DNA from: Lotus japonicus | Taxonomy: Eukaryota; Streptophyta; Magnoliopsida; Fabales; Fabaceae | Direction of reading: 5' to 3' | DNA length: 64,000 nucleotides | Assembly (NCBI RefSeq): GCF_012489685.1 | Contig: NC_080041.1 | Coordinates: forward strand, 33,097,780 to 33,161,779 | Shown: positions 37,100 to 47,970 of the stretch, one piece after another | How positions within the stretch are numbered: the stretch's first letter is position 1 | Layout of the letters: the number at the start of each line of letters is the position of its first letter | Program-made: the position numbers and the translations under genes | The notes under the pieces: model-generated | The model's input: the letters and a program-made list of their open reading frames with translations, nothing else | Databases searched by the model: none | What the model was told of the DNA's origin: nothing

Positions 37100-37528
37100 A
37101 TAGAAGTTCGTTTTTAGAAAAGAGAATATATTGATATAAGAGAGGTCTTGGAGACAAAGCTCTTCCAAGTGAGCTAAAAGAGCAACATATAAGACAAGAA
37201 ACCAAGCAGATAAATAGGTGCAAGAAGTAGTAAAAACATGACAAACAACTGCAGGTACAGTAAAGAAAAAGGAGAAAAAATGAAACTACACTAGCTAGAA
37301 AACCAAAGATGACAGTAACACAAACAGAGGAAAACGCCACATGTAGAAGAAAACAGGAAAAGAAAACCAGCTCCACGCCTCGCTGTAGCATCAGCACTCC
37401 AAAGGAAAAGGTACAACCATGCTCCAAGCTGGCCAACACATGGGCCGTTGAAGCTCAAACAGCAAAAAAAACATCCCCAGCGCAGGCATAGAACACCAGA
37501 TAAACAGTATGCAATCAGATAGGAGCAG
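37100..37528 (-). mobile_element. possible LINE 3' end fragment
   Basis: On the - strand the sequence ends in a stretch like CTCTTATATCAATATATTC followed by CTTTTCTAAAAA, a style seen at plant LINE 3' ends. No domain is readable. Weak assignment. Confidence 0.3.
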
Positions 37529-37529
37529 G

Positions 37530-38361
37530 TTCACTCAAGCTAGTCCAGTCCACCCGTGAAGGTGATTTCTTCCTTCTTAGAATGAAGACAATTCACTAAT
37601 CAGAGATTTGTTACAACTGCACTTGAAACCTACAAGTGACTAACAATACACTGACTTAGCTCACACTAAGATTCACTCTCTTAGTCTTCTCTAGGATCCG
37701 ATCAACCTTGATCTCCTAAAGGTAAAAATAAACAACTGTTTAAAAGATATTGTTTACAATGAGATTGCTTCTGAAAAGCTTGTAGTAAACACAATGAATA
37801 CGATGAAGAAAGATTGCTTAGAAGATTTGAATATTGCTTGCGCGTATGAGTTTCTTCCAGCCGCATCTTTCAGTCTTCATCCTCTATATATACTCCAAGG
37901 ATTAGGGTTTGAACATTGCATGAGAATGCTACCGTTGGAGGGCAGATCTGGGATTTCCAGCTTCTGCTGTGGCTGAGAATGTTGGGTTAGGTCGTCAGGA
38001 TAGTACACTGCTTTTGTACTTTGGATAGTGACGTGACCTTTAACCTTGTTGAGGTCTGGGTTATCAGAACGTCTGGATCTTCAGAACTTCAAGTGAGCTG
38101 AGTCCACATCAGAGCTTGACTATCTTCAGATCTTCTGAAGCTTTTCTACTGTTCAGTTTGAACATAGAGATTGCGAAAGCGTTGCTAGGGTCACTCTTTA
38201 AGCAAAATGCTTCTGATTTGTGTGAAATTATATCAAGGTCAGAGCCTGTCATGAACACACTCAGAAAACACGTTAGAGTGCCATAATTGTTCATACTAAA
38301 ACGTTAACTTGTAATCATCAAAACATAGAGTTGTACTACATGATCAAAACTTGATCTTACA
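37530..38361 (-). mobile_element. second SIRE-type LTR, truncated
   Basis: Closely similar to the solo LTR: CCAGTCCACCCG, the GATTTCTTCCTTCTTAGAATG block and the right terminus ACTTGATCTTACA are shared. The left part with the C-run end is missing, and much of the CT minisatellite is absent. No target duplication can be identified. Confidence 0.75.
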
Positions 38362-38480
38362 GTCTCTTTCATGGTGAGGGAAGTGTTTTGGTTTGTAATG
38401 TTATAGTGTTGAGGTCTTCACTTATTATGAGAGGGTTGTTCTCATTACATGTTACCATTCAATAAATTCATTTTAGTGTC
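38362..38480 (+). other. possible LINE tail with A-run
   Basis: A short stretch with TTCAATAAATTCATTTTAGTG ending in nine A residues at about 38472-38480. Looks like the 3' end of a polyadenylated insertion, but no coding part is present. Confidence 0.3.
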
Positions 38481-38923
38481 AAAAAAAAATCTTTACCAAG
38501 GAAAACAGAGATATTTTAAAGATACAAGTTACATGGATAAGTGAGAATGAGGGTATATAAATATAGTCTCATTGTCCAAAGTAAAGGCTCAAATTAAAAA
38601 CATTCAGAGATGTGTGTTACAATCAGCTAAGAAAGAACTACAATAATCATAAGTATGTGTTATTGTCGATACATAAAAAATATAAGCATAGCATGAGATG
38701 GCAATAGAAAGCAAAACCAAACATGTAGAGTTCCATGGCATGTAGAAGGTGAGCTTGCATAGCTTTTATTTTGGTAATTTGATGAATTCATTGTATAGCA
38801 TTTTTAAAATCAAATTCATTTAGGCGTTTCAACTTTAAGATAACATATAAATTATAGTGACATGAAATACATGTAAATGCAACTACCTTTTCATCTTTAA
38901 CAGTTACTATTTTACTACTGCAG

Positions 38924-39034
38924 GTGGGAAATTACTTCTGGAGCTGAATAGAGTATTGCGACCTGGAGGTTTTTTTTTGTGGTCTACCACTCCTGTTTAT
39001 CATAAGCTTCCTGAAGATGTTGAAATATGGAATG
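38924..39034 (+). pseudogene. exon fragment of a PMT-type methyltransferase
   Basis: Bounded by an acceptor (CTACTGCAG) and a donor (GTATGT). It encodes LLLELNRVLRPGGFFLWSTT, then PVYHKLPEDVEIWNG, a conserved segment of plant pectin methyltransferase-like PMT proteins (Golgi SAM-dependent methyltransferases; PMT24-26 type by memory). Neighbouring PMT exons were not found, so this is an isolated exon. The 440 bases before it look like intron and carry no gene. Confidence 0.8.
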
Positions 39035-39567
39035 GTATGTCTGCTCTTTTATGCATCTTAATAATTGGGGGAGTGAGAGAAATTCATGTGATTTGTGTCT
39101 AAGAGTTGGCCTCGTGTTATTCTGCATGTTTGTTTAGGTGTTTGGATGTATAGATAAATAATCACATCCTAATTGAGATTCTGAAAATTCAGCCTGTTTT
39201 GATTTCCATTGTACTCAACCCAGCCAAGTTGACTTCAATGTGGCAATATCTTGCTTCTCCATTTGTGTCTTGGCATCTTTGTTTTCCCTTTTGCATTGAG
39301 GCGAAAGGCAAACATACAATCAGTAAATGTTATAGTGGCTGGTTACTTTTGACTTTAGAGGAATGATATGGCTTCTCTTGATTACTTATGATCCATGCCT
39401 GAATGAATTTCCAATGACGAGGAAGGTTGTATGTTAAGCGATTCATGCAGTTTGTGTGTAAGAGTTGGCCTCATGTTGCTGATGTTAAATTGTTTTGTGA
39501 TCTTTTCTTAAGTTGTTATCATTCTGTCAATTTTTATTGAGTTTTTTTTTTTATTTTTTATCTTTAG
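39035..39567 (+). other. non-coding gap between PMT and SUF4 fragments
   Basis: Intron-like T-rich sequence. Two diverged copies of a 45-base segment with AAGAGTTGGCCTC occur at about 39081-39130 and 39437-39483. No exon recognised. Confidence 0.4.
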
Positions 39568-40390
39568 GGTGCCCAATGCGAAGCCTCGCAGAGAGAGTGC
39601 AGATATTGAAATATATGGGATGCAAGGGATTCCACCAGATGAGTTGGCTGCTCATTATGGAGAGGAAGGTCATACCTCGTGTTCTGCAACCTTCTGTTCT
39701 TGGTTTTAAATTTTTTATGACAGAAGTGTCTTTGTTCGATTAAGATAAATGCTTCTTACAAATATTGTTAGTAATGATAAATATGTTGAACCAGACCTGA
39801 AATGTTTAATCTTATGATTTCTTGGTTAATGAAGAGGATGATGTTCCATCAAAGGCAGCCAAGGTGGATGTCCCATCAGCCCAGCTTGTAGGTGGAATGG
39901 TGCCGCCTCCTTTGGGTCCAGGATGTCCTCCTCAATCAACCTTGGGCCCATTGCCACCAATGTATGTTTGTTAAAATTGTTGTTCATTTTAATTGTACTA
40001 TTATTCATGTTCTATATAGCATATAGTGCAAGTGTTAAACTGTTGTATATTTTATATAGCATATAGTGCAAGTGTTAAACTGTTGTATATTTTATTTATT
40101 AAACATTATATGAGTGGCACAAAATCTGCTCACTTACATACGTGATATGTTTCTGCTGCAGGTATAATCACGCTGTACTTGTGCCTCCTAATGCATGGGC
40201 TATTCCACCTCGACCTCAGCCATGATTTCCACAACCTCCAGTTGTTTCCATGCCTCCTCCTGTTCCTTATCCACAACAACCACTATTTTCGGTGCAGAAT
40301 ATGAGGCCACCACTGCCATCAACTACTTCTCCTATAGTTCAAACTCAGATTACTCCTCCTGGATTGCTTACATCTACACCTTCTTCTTGA
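39568..40390 (+). pseudogene. SUF4: SUF4-like zinc-finger gene, three-exon fragment
   Basis: Three consecutive exons match the middle of SUPPRESSOR OF FRIGIDA 4, a C2H2 protein that in Arabidopsis activates FLC. 39568-39668 encodes [20 protein letters not shown] and HYGEE, 39835-39961 encodes VPSKAAKVDVPSAQL and a proline-rich run, and 40162-40390 encodes the proline-rich part (VPYPQQPLFSVQNM). All splice sites are intact and the phases join. A TGA replaces the expected Trp near 40225 and the frame ends at 40388. The zinc-finger exons and the C-terminus are absent. Confidence 0.82.
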
Positions 40391-41728
40391 GGATCAGAAG
40401 AAGCAGCGAAGATGATGGGCAATTTCGTCATTGAATTCTGGCCAAGCGTCAGATCACGTCAGGTAGCAGGTTTGTTCCGTATTTACAATTCATCACTTTC
40501 CCAATAAAATCCTACAGTTGATTGATCTTGCAAATAGTTAGTGTATTCATTAATGCCCAACTACTGTTAGAGTAATAGCTTTCTTCCTCTCATATCTCTA
40601 TAAATACTGCTATTGTTTGTCTTTTCTTCACATTCTGCAACTTCCTTTGTTCTTGAATTCCTTATTCATGATTCAGGATTTGTGATCCACTTTGTTGAGA
40701 TTTACCGTTGCCTTATCTTTGATCAGTTTTACTCATTTACTCATGTTTTCCATTGTTGACCCTGTGAATACCCTCTGCAGTTTATGTCCTAACAAAGATA
40801 CATGGAAGATCAAGGTTCGTTTTCTTCATCGATGCAGAGGTTAATTTTTTTTTTCCTGTTATTACTTTATAGTCATTGTTCTGCAATTTCTAAATTTACT
40901 TATCATTTATTGGAAAATTGTTTTAGTTGTAATAGGGTGTGAAAAATGAGGCTTCCATCTTTAAGGTGACCCTTGGGATCTTTCTTCTCAATTTTTCTTT
41001 TTTCTTTTTTGAGTATTATTTGTAGCCTTCATTGCTCTTCTTTACTCTGATCATAGTAATGATGCACTCCATGTGTTCACTCAAATGCTTAAACTGAATT
41101 TTGACTTTCCATCAGATGACTTTACGGTGGAATTGCTTTTGGGGAGTTTGTGAATGAAAATATAAAAGACACTGTTCTTGATTGTGTTTTGCATCTTGCA
41201 GAAAAAAAAATTCCTTCAGTCAAATCCTTCATTTCTGAATGAAATTTTTTAGATAGTAGCTGAAGGTTTTCTTTCCTATTTCTTCTCCTTTGATTTTTGG
41301 TTATGGGTTGCTGCTGAATTTCTTACCTTTCTATTTCTATTTTCTCTTTTTTTTCTTAGTTTTGTTTACTGGGATTTGGTTTATGCCAAGTTATTAGTTT
41401 AAGAAAAAAGATTATTCCCAAATTGTATCATTGAGTAGCTCTTATTTGTGAGTTGTGACTGATAAGAGCCAAGTGGAGAAAATAACTATTACTTTTTTTG
41501 TTACTTAAGTTAAAATGATGGTGCCTAAAAAGTATTCTTGTTTGTAACTCTACCTGATTAGTTTCCCCTCAGGGACATTCACCACTGAGTTCACTAGGAG
41601 TTCTCAATAGTGACACCCTTAAGACTCCTTTGACAATGATATTGTTTTCATTCACCACTGAGGTGAATGAGAACAATAGTCATATCACAATAAACAAAAA
41701 TAGGGAACTTATTAGATTCAAATAGATC
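40391..41728. other. non-coding, no gene recognised
   Basis: T-rich intron-like sequence downstream of the SUF4 fragment. The left inverted arm of a repeat structure lies at its end (41661-41708). No readable domain. Confidence 0.4.
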
Positions 41729-42262
41729 AACTATTATTTTTAAGTATATTTTTTATTCACTTTGAAGATTGGAATATATTTCCTATTATATGTCTTAGTA
41801 TTTTAGAGTTGATATTATTTAGCTTTGGAGTTCAAATTTGAAGTGAAAGTTAGGGTTTTTTGGGAATGTTAGCCGAAGTGATAGGACTAACTTCGCGTAG
41901 GGGATGGGAAGGGTTAAGTGTGAAGGGACAGGGTTCGAAGCTTGTGGATGTGAGTAAGTTATTTGTAAAGCTAGGCTATCATTTGAACTTATTAGATTTA
42001 AATAGTTTAAGTATTATTTTTAAGGATATTTTTTATTCACTTGATTGGAATTTATTTGTCCATTCCAAGTTTGCAGCTTGTGTTTTTTCGTATATCTGTA
42101 ATTCTTATTTCAAATCTCGTCAAGTTATTTCTTGGTGAAAAATAAGTCTCCTTCCTTTATGTATTGTTGAGCAAAAACGTGAGTTTGCAAGATGTCAGCT
42201 TTTTAGGTGAACAATTTCCCTATTTTTGTTTATTGTGATATGACTATTGTTCTCTTTCACCT
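41661..42262. repeat. element-like structure with 48-bp inverted arms
   Basis: Arm 41661-41708 and the reverse complement of 42216-42262 differ at about two positions. The roughly 500-bp spacer holds one copy of the 237-bp repeat and a partial second copy. No clear target duplication or ORF. Confidence 0.65.
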
Positions 42263-43005
42263 AAAAAAAAATGAATGGTTGTTTTGTTGTCTAGGGTGTA
42301 AAAATTGAGGCTTATATTGAGAAGAACTATCTTAAGTTCAGAGGTCAATGGTACTAAAAGCGGGCTTTTTGGTTCGTTGGTCCTTTCCATCCCCTTCGTA
42401 GCTTATAATTGGTACTAAAAGCAAGGCTTTTTGGTTTGTTCTTCTCTTTCTTTTTCCCTGACTCTGGTTCCCTTTCCAGGTTGTTGTATGCTTTTTCTCA
42501 TGATGATTTTGAACTCAATGTTTCAGGAACCAAGCAAACAAGATTTATTAAGAGTATATTTTTGATTTACTTTGAAGATTGGAATATACTTCTTATTATA
42601 TGTCATGGTATTTTAGAGTTGATATTATTTAGCTTTGGAATTTAATATGAAGTGAAAGTTAGTTTTTTCTTCGAATGTCAGCCGAAGTGATAGGACTAAT
42701 TTGACGTAGGGGATCAAAAGGGTTAAGTGCGAATGGTACAGAGTTTGAAGCTTGTAGATGAAACACTGTTACAAATAGATCTATTAAGAGTATATTTTTT
42801 ATTCACTTTAAAGATTGGAATATATTTCTTATTATATGTCACAGTATTTTAGAGTTGATATTATTTAGGTTTGAAATTCAATATGAAGTGAAAGTTAGGT
42901 TTTTCTTCGAATGTTAGCCGAAGTGATATGACTAATTTGACGTAGGGGATCACAAGGGTTAAGTGTAAATAGTACACGGTTCGAAGTTTGTGGATGAAAT
43001 ATGTA
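41729..43005. repeat. 237-bp direct repeat family, three copies and one partial
   Basis: Copies at about 41729-41953, 42539-42764 and 42776-43005, plus a partial at 41982-42063. Shared landmarks are GAAGATTGGAATATA, ATTTTAGAGTTGATATTATT, GTGAAAGTTAG, GCCGAAGTGATA and GTAGGGGAT. The last two copies are adjacent. Confidence 0.8.
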
Positions 43006-43899
43006 TTAACATTATTTGATAACTAGGATATTTCTAATAAAAAGTAAGATAGTTGTTTTACTTGAATGTTGTGACGGTCCACTTGTTTCATGTGGATTGA
43101 GTGGGGCATGATTTTTTCATTTGTCCTAATTGTGTAGAGTTTTTTTTTTATGAAACTTATGTTATTTTTTTTGGGTAAGTATCTTAATTTTTTTGGTTAA
43201 CTAGAAATTAGCTCTGTGGGCGAATTAATTTTTTGAAACTCTAGGCGGCCCAATAGTTTTTGTTGAATGAGGAAATTTAATTTTTTGTTAAATGTTAGGG
43301 CAGGTCTATGATCTTTGTTTTTCTTTTCCCATAAACGTGAATTTGTTATAGTAAAATTAATTTTCTTATTCTCTTCCTTTTAGTTTGGATTCACTTTCTC
43401 TCCTTCCCTTTTCAGCCTTCCATTGTTTGTGATCTGAGGTTTGTTTTGTTTCCTCTTCAACAATGGACAAACTTGTGTTCGTCTCACTTTGTGCAGCAGT
43501 TAGGCTTCGCGTCAGCGTCGTTGTTGTTGCTAATTGCCGAACATGGAGAAGAGACGTACAACTCTACCTCTTTGTATATCTTCTATCATCTGACAAGTAG
43601 GTATTTGACAGATTTTAGTAGTACAAAAGTAACAGTAATCATGATTTTCATATACCCACCTCCAACTGCTTTCAGAGGTAATCATACTTGGAAGTAGATT
43701 AAAATAATTTTTTTACTTGATCATCATTTGTTTACATGACTAGCGTGGGGCAATTTTCTTGTGTAGGTAAGTCAATTGCTTGAGTCAGTTTGTACAATAA
43801 GAAAATTAGTACTTTATGTGTTTTTTTATGTGTATTTGACACTGCAATTTCTTTATGAATATATGTATATTGTTGACCATACCCTGTTGTGACCATATC
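43006..43899. other. non-coding, no gene recognised
   Basis: T-rich with short open frames that match nothing I recognise. An 83-codon frame at 43446-43697 has no domain signature and atypical composition. Confidence 0.4.
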
Positions 43900-44057
43900 T
43901 TAATGCGGCTGACTATATGGCGCAGAATGCCTCTACCTTTACCAATGAGGTTTGGGTGGAGGAAGGGCCGCCGGGTTTAGCCCGCTGTTGTTGGATGATT
44001 GTTTGGCTTCTATGCCACTTTGATTTTAATAGAATCATGTTCCTTTCAAAAAAAAAC
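43900..44057 (+). mobile_element. 5'-truncated LINE 3' end
   Basis: Encodes the last part of a LINE RNase H (ADYMAQNAS, then EVWVEEGPPGL), followed by a short 3' UTR and an A-run at 44048-44056. A very short truncated copy, common for LINEs. Confidence 0.7.
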
Positions 44058-44267
44058 TTCAACATTGTAATTGTGTTCAAGTTATTTTGACAAAAATAAG
44101 TGAAAATACAATTTTTGTTATACATATTAATGCTTATAATTAGTCATTAATGTATATGTTTCGATTAAGCCATATTTTGTGTTGTGATTAATAAAGGTTA
44201 CAATAATTGGTATGTGATTTAAATAGATGGAGTTTGAATAAATATGATAAATTGAAGAATTGCTCGT

Positions 44268-44301
44268 CCGTGCATCGCACGGAGACGGGCTAAAACCCTA
44301 G
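44268..44301 (+). mobile_element. candidate Helitron 3' terminus
   Basis: A 7-bp stem (TCCGTGC with GCACGGA) around a short loop is followed by 14 bases and CTAG. This is the classic Helitron 3' layout: hairpin close to a CTRR end. The following base is C, not the usual T. The 5' TC end was not found. If real, the element may include the PMT and SUF4 fragments upstream on the same strand. Confidence 0.5.
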
Positions 44302-44539
44302 CTTATTATAATACTATTGGACTTGTAAAAAATTAACATGAACCACCACTGCTAGACAACATGTGAGTCCACGACATAAGTTAGACGCAGACCAAGTCCG
44401 TTGAATTTTTTTTTTTTTTTGAAAAATAGAAGTAATCCTTAAATAAGAATGGAAAGAAGAGATTAGGGATGACATTGAGGAAAGCAGACCATAAGATAAA
44501 GCATCAAATGGACATTGCATGTACTGTATTGGCACATAT

Positions 44540-44589
44540 TAAATTCATATTTGAAATAAATTGAAGTACACAAACTTTCAGGGTCTACT
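44540..44589. repeat. 50-bp direct repeat flanking a LINE, left copy
   Basis: Identical to 47348-47397 except one base (T versus A). Contains CATATTTGAAATAAATTGAA and ends GGGTCTACT, directly before the T-run of the LINE. Confidence 0.88.
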
Positions 44590-46867
44590 TTTTTTTTTTC
44601 GATAAGCAATGTTGTATTAAAGGGGTACAAGGGGTACCACAAACCCATAACCGATACAAAGTTTGAAAACTAAAAGATAGCACAACCAGATAACAAACTC
44701 AGGTTGTTACTTACAAAAAATACATTTGGATATAAAACAGAATTCCTCAGAAAGAGCTAAGGCAAGATACAGGCTCGTTAAACCATTCATAAATAGAATA
44801 GGAGAACGTTTTACACTTCGCCCTCAGCCATTCCCACGACCTCATTCTGCAGTTGTCAAATATTTCTTCTGGAGTGAGCGACCCCCCTCGGAAGACTGCT
44901 TCATTCCTACTCTGCCAAATATGCCAGATCACGGATACCCAAATAGACATAAATCCCACCTTCTTGATACCTACAAGCAGGCCACCAAATTGTACAAAAT
45001 GCTCCTTGCAAGAGCTGGGTTGAACAAAATTGATTCCCAGCCACTTAAACACATGGGACCAAACCAGCCAAGCATGCTGACAAAAGAAAAGTAGATGCAT
45101 CACCGTTTCTTCGTTTGAACTGCAAAGGGGGCATAAACAGTCACTAAGTTGAACATGTCTGCGAATTAAGTTGTCTTTCGTCTGTACTCTGTTCAGAAGA
45201 ACCCTCCAGCCAAAGGCTAAACAATTAGACGGAGCCAACAGTTTCCAAAGAAGAGAAAAACACTCTTCTGTGTCTCCAATTTCTTTAAAGAAAATCGCTT
45301 CATAGGCAGATTTTACTGTGAATATACCTTCTCTTTCCCGAGTCCAGAACCAGCAATCTTTCTTACCTTGGATTAGAGAGAATGAAGAAACAATTCTCAT
45401 AACTTCATTCAGTTGTACCTGCAGTTCCCCATCCACAGATCCATTCCATTGAAGAGACCAGGTCCAGCTTCCATTAATCCATTGCCCCATCTCAGCTATT
45501 TTCTTGTTCTGTTGACATGACACTCCGTACAGATCCACAAATTGTTCCTGAAATTTTCCAGTTCCATGCCAATTATCTTCCCAGAAGGAAGTGTCATCCC
45601 CTTCCCCTATTCTCCTGCAGATGCCATTATCAAACCAGTTTCCCAAAGAATTTTCTCCACAGCAAGCATACAAATCCACCCACCAGCTAGATTTCTTTGA
45701 CTTCGATCCTGGCCCATACTTAGCGAGTAAAACCCGACACCAGAGAAGGTTCTGGTTCTGCAGTAATCTCCATCGCCATTTTCCAAGAAGTGCAACATTA
45801 AAGCTGTCCAGGTCCTTAATGCCAAGGCCACCCTCCGCCTTTGTTTTACACAATTGTGTCCAACTAACCCAAGCTATCTTCCTATCTTCCTCCGAACCTC
45901 CCCAGAGAAATCGCATCATTATTTGGTTGCACTTCTTGATCACCCCTTTGGGCATCCTGTAACAAGAGATAAAGTATAATGGTAAGGCAGATAGCACACT
46001 CTTCACCAGGCACACTCTCCCTCCAAAAGATAAATTCTTGCTTTTCCAAGAGGAGAGTCTTTTCCTTAACTTTTGAATGACAGGCTCCCAGAAGGTAAGC
46101 CGCCTAGGGCTCCCACCAATTGGGAGACCCAAATAAACAAACGGCAATTCCATGACCCTACAATGTAATAGAGCAGCAAAACGATTGGTCTCCGTAGCTG
46201 TAATCGAAACTCCTGCCAATTTACTCTTTGCAAAATTAACCTTTAACCCGGAAGTCAGCTCAAAACACCTCAGTATGCATTTCAAAGTTAAAATATTCTG
46301 CAAAGTTGCCTCTCCAAAAAATAGAGCATCGTCTGCGAATTGTAATAGAGCAACATCCACCTTATCTCTAGAGCCCACCTTCAGGGGAGCAAAGTGATCT
46401 GTGAACATCGCCCTCCTCATGATCCCTCTAAGCCCTTCAGCTACCATTAGAAATAGGAAAGGAGCTAATGGATCTCCTTGTCTAATCCCTTTTTCCATTT
46501 TGAATTCTCCTGTGGGGCTACCATTCACAAGCACAGATACATATGAAAACTTCAAACAGCCCATCACCCAAGACACCCACCTCTCATTGAAGTTGAATCT
46601 CCTCATCATATATTCCAAAAAACACCACCTCACAGAGTCGTAAGCTTTTTCGAAATCTACCTTAAAGATCATTGTAGGCAGCTTCTTAGATTTGGCTTCA
46701 TGCACTGATTCATTTGCCACAACCACACTGTCAAGCATGCTACGCCCACCAAGAAACGCAAACTGATTCATATCAATTACATTTGGGAGCACCTTCTTGA
46801 TTCTTGAAGCCAAAATCTTTGTTACTATCTTATACAGACACCCAAATAATTGAATATGAGAAACCAT
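44589..46867 (-). mobile_element. 5'-truncated L1-type LINE with long open ORF2
   Basis: The T-run at 44589-44599 is the A tail read on the other strand. The 706-codon frame 46867-44747 is uninterrupted. It contains RT (FKVDFEKAYDSVRW, GIRQGDPLAPFLF, active site FADDALFF), the thumb (YLGLPIGGSPRR) and the zinc-binding region (CLCPLCSSNEETVMHLLFFC). It ends without RNase H. Endonuclease and the first RT residues are missing, so it cannot be autonomous. Few mutations, hence probably recent. Confidence 0.88.
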
Positions 46868-47347
46868 TAAACTTTGCTACTTGAATTTTAATGTACTTAT
46901 TTTGAATATTTTCACATTTATTACATATTCTTAAACTAAAATTTCAGTTTGTAAACAATTACTAGCATTTTAAATTCATTTATTATTACAGTTTAAAATT
47001 TGAAAATAAGTATCAAGTAGCAAAATAAGTTATTTATATTTAATACATTTAATAATTTAAATCAATTTTAATTCAACTGTATTAAAATATTTTATACAGT
47101 TAAAGCAGCTTTTATTACAAGACCATGACCAATTGTTACAAATAGAAAAAAGTTGAATATTCTTATGATTGATAGTAAAGAAAATGTGTGTTCAGCAACA
47201 ATGAATATGGTTTATAAGAATGATTTTACCAATAGTTTATCAACACTTGCTAACTTACTGACTTATATTTGAGTTTAATTTATCATTTTATCTATTTATT
47301 TATTCTCTTATTTCATCCGTACATTATGTGATCAGATCAATACTAGT
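46868..47347. repeat. AT-rich insert with foldback, between LINE and direct repeat
   Basis: The ends of 46871-47027 are inverted: CTTTGCTACTTG on the left and CAAGTAGCAAAA on the right, with AAAATAAGTA-like parts inside. MITE-like. It lies inside the interval bounded by the 50-bp repeat, so it is either part of the LINE insertion or a later insertion in it. Confidence 0.5.
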
Positions 47348-47397
47348 TAAATACATATTTGAAATAAATTGAAGTACACAAACTTTCAGGGTCTACT
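47348..47397. repeat. 50-bp direct repeat, right copy
   Basis: Partner of 44540-44589; 49 of 50 bases identical. Confidence 0.88.
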
Positions 47398-47970
47398 AAA
47401 GAGACAAGGTTCCAAGACTTCAAGTCAAGTCTTCCCTTAGGCCAACGTTAGAAAAAGACAAGTGTTCTGGCCCAAAATGCACGATACCAATGAAAGTATC
47501 CTCACTATGATGAAGCATCAATTAATACATCTTTTTTCGTGTTGGCCACCAAATTAAATTGAGAGTTTCATTTTTAACAAAAAATTGAGAGATCAATATG
47601 TAGTGAAATGCAACTAGACCATCAAAGGATCAAAATTAAAGGGTCAAATAATAGAGACAAATGTAGAAAATAAAAACAATCCAAAACCTAAAAATAGATA
47701 CAGAAGCCTGTTGATGATAATGACGAAAGCTAGTGTCTTATATTCCATGGAAATAATTAGAAAGATAATCTTTGGTTAGTTTGTAGTTCTCATACAAAAT
47801 GCATGATTAAAATTACATAGGGACACAAATAGATGAGGTAACGCAACCACCACAAAAAAATTGTAGAATCTTTTCTTCAAGTTTATGGAGATTATCAAAC
47901 TAGCATCACCCTTATAGCAAGAAAAGAAAATGCATCAAAAGAAACACAACTTTTAAAGTTTTTTCCTCCT
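47398..47970. other. non-coding, nothing recognised
   Basis: AT-rich sequence between two LINEs with no credible frame, inverted termini or repeat partner in the window. Confidence 0.4.

Noticed and set aside
37309..37491. 60-codon frame on the + strand
   Set aside because: Lies opposite a probable LINE 3' end, Thr/Lys-rich, with no motif.
43446..43697. 83-codon frame as a possible small gene
   Set aside because: No recognisable domain, signal or conserved motif, and lies between repeats and a LINE tail.
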